Shown: piece by piece, positions 57,193 to 64,000 of the stretch
How the letters are laid out: each line of letters begins with the position of its first letter
Position numbering within the stretch: the first letter of the stretch is position 1
Assembly: GCF_009905375.1 (NCBI RefSeq)
Contig: NC_133647.1
Span: 7,821,144 to 7,885,143 of the forward strand
DNA length: 64,000 nt
Source of the DNA: Apium graveolens
Lineage: Eukaryota > Streptophyta > Magnoliopsida > Apiales > Apiaceae
Direction of reading: 5' to 3'
Made by a program: the position numbers and the translations under genes
The notes under the pieces: generated by a model
What the model was told of the DNA's origin: nothing
Database searches by the model: none
Seen by the model: only the letters and a program-made list of their open reading frames with translations

Positions 57193-59218
57193 GTATACAG
57201 TGTTGTGTGACCTAAAAATTGGTATCAGAGCTTATCTGTTAACACACATACAGTAAAGATCCAAACAATCATGTCTGAAGAAGCAGAAAATCCAACCAAG
57301 CTCACCAAAACTGAAGAAACTAAAAACACTCAAATCCACAGTCGATATGAGACTATTAGGGTTCCCATACTGAGACCTTCTGAGTACCCCATATGGAAAG
57401 TGAAGATGGCTATGTTTCTGGAGGCTATAGATCCAGAATACCTTGACAGAATTAATGAAGGACCGTATAAGCCAACCAAGCTCTCTGTTGTAGTTGCAGA
57501 TCAGCCATTAAAGACCATACCAAAGGAGAAAAGTGAGTATACAGCTGAAGATATCTCATCCATTGCCAAGGATGCAAAGGTAAGGCATTTACTTCATAAT
57601 GCCATTGATAATGTCATGTCAAATAGGGTAATTTATTGCAAGACTGCAAAGGAGATATGGGATGCTTTGGAGACAAAATGCCAGGGAACTGATGCAATCA
57701 AGAAGAACAGGAGGACTATACTCACTCAAGAGTATGAGCACTTTGACTCAAAAGGTTATGAGTCATTAACTGACTTATATGACAGGTTTGTCAAACTCTT
57801 GAATGATCTGTCACTGGTGGACAAGGAATATGATCTTGAAGATTCAAATCTAAAATTCCTTTTAGCTCTTCCTGAAAGTTGGGATTTGAAGTCTACTACT
57901 ATAAGAGACAATTATGCTCTTGATGAAACTACTCTTGATGAAATTTATGGTATGCTCAAGACTTATGAACTTGAGATGGATCAAAGAAGCATGAGATATG
58001 GGATAAATTCAAGGACAGTTGCTCTTAAAGCTGAGAAGGAATCCCCCAAAGTGGTTGTCTCAAAGAAAGGCAAAGGAAAGGCTATTATCATAAAGTCTGA
58101 TTCAGAATCATCAAGTTCTGATGATGATGATTCAGAAACTGAAAGTTTACCTGAAATAGATGCTGATGAAGAGATGATGAAATTGTGTGCTCTTATGGTG
58201 AAGGGTATCACAAAGATAGCCTACAGGAAATTCAGAAAGGGAAAGAAGTTTTCCAAGAAAGGTGGAAGTACTGATAAAAAAGGTTTCATAAAATCTGAAG
58301 GCAAAGGTGCAAAGTCTGACAGAGGAGATAACTCAAATGTCAAATCCTACAACTGTGGTGAAAGAGGCCATATATCTCCTGACTTCAAGAAAGGAAAAAG
58401 TGACAAAGGCAAGGCACTTGTCACAAAGAAGAAAAGTTGGACAGACACTTCAGATTCTGAAGATGAGGTGAACTATGCCTTGATGGCAAATGCTGATGGC
58501 AGCCCTGGCACTGCTGAATTGAAGGTACCTCAAACAACTTATGCCTTTCATACTGATAATATTAATGAGTTGAGATCATATCTTAAAACCATTTTTATTA
58601 GTTACAGAGATTAAACTTTAACATGTGAAAGATTAACTTCTGAAAATATTGCTTATAAGAAAAGGAATGATTATTTATAAAAAGAGTTAGTTATGTTCCA
58701 TCAAACTCAGAAAGAGAGAGATGATGCTTTTTATGTTAGAGATGAATTGCTAAAATTGAATAAATCTCTCAAAACTGAGTTAGAAAAAGAAAAAGAGATT
58801 ATCAGGACTTGGACTAACTCTGGAAGAACAACTCAGAATTTATTAAATAGTAGAAACTGGAAAGAGGGCTTAGGTTATGGAGATTATAAAAGTGAAAAAG
58901 GAACTGAACAAATTGAGCCAATTATTGTTAAACAAACTGCTAAGCCAAAGGTAAATCCTGTTAAGTTTGTAGCTAAAACTGTAAAGTCTGATTCTGAAAA
59001 GATGAAAGAGTCTGTGACAGAAGTTAAGGAGAAGTCAACTTCTGACAAATTAGAATAGGACAAACCAGTTGAAGTTAACATAACCTTAATGACAAAGAAG
59101 CAGCTTAAGCATAAGCTGAAAGAAATAAGGAATGTCAACAAGGTAAAGGCAGCTAGGAAAAATAGGAATGGAAAGGAAGGTGTGAATAAAAGTAATAATT
59201 ATATGCTTATTCCTAATA
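57193..59218 (+). mobile_element. Copia element D fragment (LTR tip, primer-binding site, gag)
   Basis: A short LTR tip ending 'gtgtgacctaaaa' and a primer-binding site 'tggtatcagagc' at about 57220 precede gag at 57271. The fragment stops at about 59218 against Ty3 sequence. It is the same family as A and B, closest to B by eye. Confidence 0.82.
57271..59058 (+). pseudogene. gag of element D
   Basis: It starts MSEEAENPTKLTKTEETKN and runs 447 codons to a TAA at 58612-58614, reopening after further stops to 59058. The core matches A and B. The zinc knuckle is damaged: 'SYNCGERGHISPDF' has lost the first and last Cys of the CCHC box. The long first frame might still be translated, but it would lack RNA-binding function. 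Confidence 0.82.
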
Positions 59219-59219
59219 A

Positions 59220-60300
59220 TCTCCTAACAAGCTTTACACCCTTGGCGTAACAATCATTTATTCTGCATCATCATCAGGTTCCTTTTCCTCTCTAAATATT
59301 ATCGTTCCATTATCCGTAGTTCATAATTTCACTTTCTCATTCGCTCAGTCGATTTGAGCGTTATGACCGGCCAACCAATCCATTACTAAGATAACATCAA
59401 ATTCTCTTAACTTTAAAGGTATCAATCAACAGAGAAGTGATAAATTTCTATTTCGATATCGCACTCTGGACACACCTGATCTACGGGAACTTGGTCGTCA
59501 TTCGCTAACTTTATAATTAACATCTCACCCAACCATCGAGTTTCAAAGCATAGTTTATTGATAAATTTTTCATAAATAAAAGATCTTCTTGCTTCAGAAT
59601 CAATTAATACTTTTGCATCTACAGAATTCACAGAAAGTGCAGCTGCAACCAAACTTGGATTCTGCACAACTTCCTTCATTGTCATATTAATAGTCCTTGC
59701 CTTAGGCTGATTCTTCTATGGTGGCGGAGGTAGTGCCATAACTCTCGGAACACTGGCTGCCATCGTTGGTCCTCTACAATCCCTGGCAATATGTCCTCTC
59801 TTTCCATATTAGAAACGGGTAATCTCTGTCTTCCCTACTGAGCATGCACCAGAATAATGACCCTTCTGTTTGCATTTGAAACACGTAACATTCGGCTTAT
59901 TGCAGATTTTGGTATGTTTCCGTCCACATGTTCTGCAATCTGGAAGAGGAGGTCTGGTGATTCTCTGCTGGTTTGGAGCTTGGAAATGATTACCCGTCCT
60001 CTGATTTCCTTGCTCTGGCCTTTTAAATTTATATTTGTTCGGGCTTGAAATCCCGGCTTTCTGTTGAAGCGGTTATGAAAATTTCCTTGTCCCTTTTCTT
60101 TCTGGGACATTTCACTTTCTCCTTCAATAATCATGGTCTTCTGAACCACGACAGTATACGTTGTCAGTTCAAATACTACCACTCCGCTACGAATCCATGG
60201 TTTCAGTCCTTGCTGGAATCTCTTGGCCCTCTTTTCCTCAGTTTTTACTTGTTCTGGAACAAACCTAGCCAACTCAGTAAACTTGGCTTCTGTTGAGTGG
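59220..60300 (-). pseudogene. Ty3/Gypsy gag-protease remnant
   Basis: On the minus strand 'LARFVPEQVKTEEKRAKRF' and 'QGLKPWIRS' are a Ty3 gag core end. Three CCHC-like boxes follow ('CRTCGRKHTKIC', 'CFKCKQKGHYSGAC' and a third disrupted by a stop before 'YGKRGHIARDC'). A protease-like 'AKVLIDSEARRSFI' has Glu where the catalytic box normally has Gly. Stops lie near 59700 and 59815. It is truncated at both ends. Confidence 0.8.
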
Positions 60301-60921
60301 CATTTTTGTCATCTTATAACACTCCGTAAAGTTTTGAATTGGTGTTTTGTACTCAAGTTGGTGTTTTTAAAGTGTTTTTGTAGTGTTTTACATTTTAGGC
60401 ATTTAACAGGAATTCAGGTGATCTAGCATTGTTTTGATGCTAATATGGTGTTAGGATGGTGTCAAGAAGATTGCTCGTGAAAAGAAACACTCAAACTGAC
60501 AAGAAAAAAAGAATTCAGGATTTTCTCCAGTTACTCAGCGCGCCCACGCTGTAGTCGCCCGCGCCCGCGCCAGGATTGCAGAAGCACAACTCGCCCGCGC
60601 TGGTGAAGTGCACGACCGTACCGGGTCGAATTCCAGGAATCCTGTTTCTACTCTGATTTTGATCTGAAAGACTTCTAATCTGCATGGGCTTCTATATAAA
60701 CATAACTTTTGTTCATTTTTCATAACAAGATGTACCAAAGCTTAAGGAGAAGGTGTAAGAAGACTGTAGCGCCCAATTCAACCAAGGCATAGAGGATCTA
60801 GTTTATTCTTGTGATTTTTTGTTTTAAGTTGTAACTTTGGATGCTAGTTTTCTTATTCGTGAACCTATACTCTTGTTTCATATTTGGTTTATTGTTTATT
60901 CAATATAAAGACTATGTTTAT
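60301..60921 (+). repeat. Unassigned repetitive block, possibly part of an LTR
   Basis: A TATA-like 'tctatataaacataac' at about 60690 is preceded by an unusually GC-rich, CpG-dense patch with 'cgcccgcgc' words (60535-60630). It looks like the promoter half of an LTR, but I could not define ends or a partner. Confidence 0.35.
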
Positions 60922-63900
60922 TGTGGCGCCCTCCAAACCCGGGTCAGAAGTTTGGGGTCCACAACACCTACACAAAATATAAACCTGTATATGGAATATT
61001 ATTTGCAATGACCCTGCTTTACATAACCACGACAAACTTAATTTATATTACAACGTACCAAATCCCAACTAATTTAACTTACAACTGATAATGAAATTAT
61101 TCTTACAAACTTATTATCTCTCTACCATATGAAGCTTCTGCTAGCTCGATCCCACTCGAACTGGAATCCTAGCTCGCACTTTGGACTGAAGAAATTCACT
61201 ATCGTTCATATCCTTCTTAACTGTAAAATATATAAAAAAAAATTACAAGAGTGAGCTAACTAGCTCAGCAAGTTATAATAGCAATAACTGAGGTTAAACA
61301 ATGATCAATGGTTGTACTTCAGATGAATCAAGTTTCTTTTTAGCTAATCATTAGAATTGGAAATTCATTTTAAGTTTTAAAAACCAAGGTTAGGCAGTTG
61401 ATCAGTCACGCACTAACCTCGAGCAAGCACACAACACTGCTCTAATTACTGGATCCAAGACACACATTGGCCTAACTTGACCATTGGTATGGTCTGACCA
61501 CGAATCTGGCCAACACATATATAAAAACTATCCAATTCTAAAGCAGTTCAATACGATAAACAATATAATTCGATAAACACAAGATCATACTCAATGAAGA
61601 TTAAATATTTTAATAAAACTAAGGAAATTCGTGGATATCACAAGGGTATATCAGGGTATGTAAAAGAAACGACTTTTAGTTTATACAAGGGTCAGGTATC
61701 AGACCAGTAATGATGTTTCAGGGTATGATTCTTTAATGTTATTAAAAATGTTTGGAGTATAAAAAATTCATGTATTTTCAAATAAATTTTCTTCCAGTGT
61801 TTGGTGTTTGGTAGTTATACATTTGGGAAGTAGTATCGTATTTGTGTGATTTGGTATCTTGAGGATCAACAAAGGATGGTTTACAAGGAATAAGGCTTAT
61901 GGCTCAAGATCAAGAAAATCAGGGTTCAAGGTTTAATAGTTTAAAGCACTTGCAATAATAAAACAGGAGTTATTTGAATAATAACGATATGTTATGAAAC
62001 AGTTCGAAAATATTGGTAATATATATCTTGAAGCAAAGTTCAGAAATACTTGCCTTATCATAATCGATTTCAACTTCACTTGTACTTGTCTAATGACCTC
62101 ATTCAACAATCACTCGTTTTGCTTCTCTATGCCTCGCTTCTATCCTCTGATCACTTGCTATATTTTCTACATATGAATTCTATTTTCTGATCACCTGCTT
62201 CTCTTTCTTACGCCTTGCTTACTCTGCTAGGCATCATAAGTATCTATTAAGATTTATATATACGATTCTATTCGACATACACTTCTATCTACCCTTCATT
62301 TTACCCAAATCCGATTAACGGATTGAAAGTTACGCTATAACAAGTAATCACCGAACATATAGACCGACAGTCAACCATAAGCTCACATATAACACATAGC
62401 ACATCACATAATCAATGATATATCATTTATAAAGAAGTCTCGGGTCATAACAGGCTTTCAAGAATTTAAAATGATTTTTTAAACATTTTTTCGGTATTAA
62501 ACGGGTCGTTGGATCAATTTCAGAGTAATAAACATGGTTCGGTTGGCCAATTCTGGCTTCGAAACAATTTTATAATAATTATCGAGTTTTGGAAATAATT
62601 TATAATACTATTTTAAAGCTCGAAACTATTTTTTTGGAATTTTTAAATCATTTTTAAATAATTAAATCTAATTAAATAATTAATTAAAATTAATTAATAA
62701 TTAATTAAATCAATTAATCAATTAATTTTCGAATTAATTGACCAATTAATCAATTAATTATTAACTAAAATTAATCAACTAATTAATTCAGATTTAATTT
62801 TGAATTAAAAATAATTTTTGGAATTAAAATAATTTTTGGAATTAAAATTAATGATTTTTAAAGTTTTAAAATAATTAAAACTATTTTCAAAAATTATTTT
62901 TATAAAAAGAAATCTTGTTTTTGAAAATATTAAACAGAAATCCTAATTTTTGAAAAGTTTTGTAAACAGAAATCGTATTTTTAAAAACTTATAGAAAATA
63001 CAGGGACTGAATTGTAAGGTTGATCAAACTACAGGGGTCAAACTGTAGTTTGACCACCTTCTTCACCAGGTCGTCGGCGTCGCCATTTCCGGCGACACCG
63101 AGCTCGCCGGAAAACTTTAATCGAGGTCAGAACTCGATCAAACTTACAGGAAACCATCTACACCTCTCCAGACACCTATTTATGCATCAAATCATCCTAC
63201 ACAATTAACAAACGGCCGGAAAACCAACGGGAAAAACCCGTCACCGTCGTGGCTTCAGGTTTTCCGATGAGCCTCCTCGGGAATCGTTCGTTGATTCACA
63301 AATACACCATTCAATTCGTTGTTAAACGATCTATCTAATCACGCCAACAATTATAGCAGATAACCCCTAAACAAGAAACACCTAAATTCAATTAAAAATA
63401 TTCAAACGAATATAAACCTAATTTCTTTATCAGAGAATCAAACCTAAATTAAACATGTTATTGAACTCCAAATCGATCATATGACATACCAAAATGATCA
63501 GGAAGAAAAGATCTACAACATGCAAGCAATCAAATCATCCAAACAATAACTCGAACAGAAATTCACACTTTTAATTCTTAATAATTCGAATATAAATAGA
63601 TTATAAGAAATAACCTTTGATTCTGGGTTGAAATTGATGGCTGAATCAGATAGGAAATTTTTCAGGCTTCGATTCGAGTATAGCACGCCTTAATCCGATA
63701 TCGGTAACGCCTCCGAATTTGTGTTTGATTACGAAGAACAGTTTCTAATTATAGTATTTTCTCTGTAAAAACCTGTAAATACTGTTTGCAAATGATTTCT
63801 GGTAAGAATAAAATACGGTAAAGGCTATTTATAATTACAGAAAATTAGTATCCCGTTGGATCATTCTGGATACAAAACTGTACGTTTATTTCTAAAAACT

Positions 63901-64000
63901 GATCCAAACGGTATCGGTTTTTGGGATAATTATCCAAATCAGTACAATTTGTACTGCGGTCTTGGTCTCAGCGCCTGGTTACACGTATTACGAGGTGATA
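60922..64000 (-). repeat. Long Ty3 LTR, partial (Tekay/Del-like)
   Basis: On the minus strand the block ends '...GGAGGGCGCCACA' at 60922 and contains 'acttgctgagctagttagct' (about 61255-61275), both reminiscent of Tekay/Del chromovirus LTRs. A minus-strand TATA box 'TATAAATAGCC' lies at about 63830. The other end is beyond the window. No primer-binding site follows the LTR end, so this is a 3' or solo LTR, or the neighbour has been deleted. The stretch 62640-62900 is nearly pure AATTAATT words. Confidence 0.55.

Noticed and set aside
60297..60926. GTGGC direct repeat around 60301-60921 as an insertion duplication
   Set aside because: The enclosed segment does not begin and end like an LTR or a TIR element, and a 5-base match can occur by chance.

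Overview
The window is nuclear DNA from a flowering plant. It shows spliced genes with GT/AG introns, plant-type nucleoporin and PLAC8 proteins, and many nested plant LTR retrotransposons and MITEs. The Copia families suggest an asterid dicot, perhaps Apiaceae, but that is an impression from memory and not a measurement. No bacterial features apply.

Left part (1-30000) is a gene island with a history of local segmental duplication. It holds a PLAC8/cell-number-regulator gene (CNR6-like, minus strand, 6121-7877), a complete nine-exon NUP62 nucleoporin gene (plus strand, 14979-22685) and two tandem paralogs of a small C-terminally anchored membrane protein of unknown function (minus strand, 23289-24303 and 27547-30000). 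Around these lie broken copies of the same genes: CNR6 exon 1 (841-936), a mid-NUP62 fragment (1303-2395), a start-less but open N-terminal NUP62 copy (8672-9951), and two scraps of the NUP62 last exon with membrane-protein exon 2 (about 25165-25430 and 27108-27370). A pseudogene of the plant mobile domain (PMD/MAIN-like) family is at 12232-13193. Transposons here include a deleted Copia element with TA...TA LTR ends (3183-5924), a truncated Copia with a long LTR (9953 to about 12235), TRIM elements with 71-82 bp LTRs, a 1.25 kb MULE-like element inside a TRIM LTR, a Stowaway MITE and a MITE in NUP62 intron 8.

Right part (30973-64000) is a stack of nested retrotransposons. A degenerate minus-strand Copia (E, 30973-35693) carries a hAT-like MITE inside its LTR promoter and a small non-autonomous LTR element inside its RNase H. 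It abuts a second minus-strand Copia (C, 35694-39122). A 13.3 kb plus-strand SIRE/Maximus-like Copia (A, 39123-52406) follows, with two 616 bp LTRs and a large additional reading frame between pol and the 3' LTR. Right of A are a minus-strand relative (B, 52407 to about 57192, with a solo LTR inside it) and a plus-strand relative (D, to 59218), joined head to head. The window ends with a Ty3 gag-protease remnant (minus) and the start of a long Ty3 LTR (60922 to beyond 64000).

Functional content: only CNR6, NUP62, the downstream membrane-protein paralog and possibly the other paralog look like intact host genes. Only the RT-RNase H part of element A remains a long intact retrotransposon frame. 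The most unusual material is the 3' accessory region of element A: a TATA-preceded 81-aa ORF and a roughly 1,237-codon frame broken by three stops.
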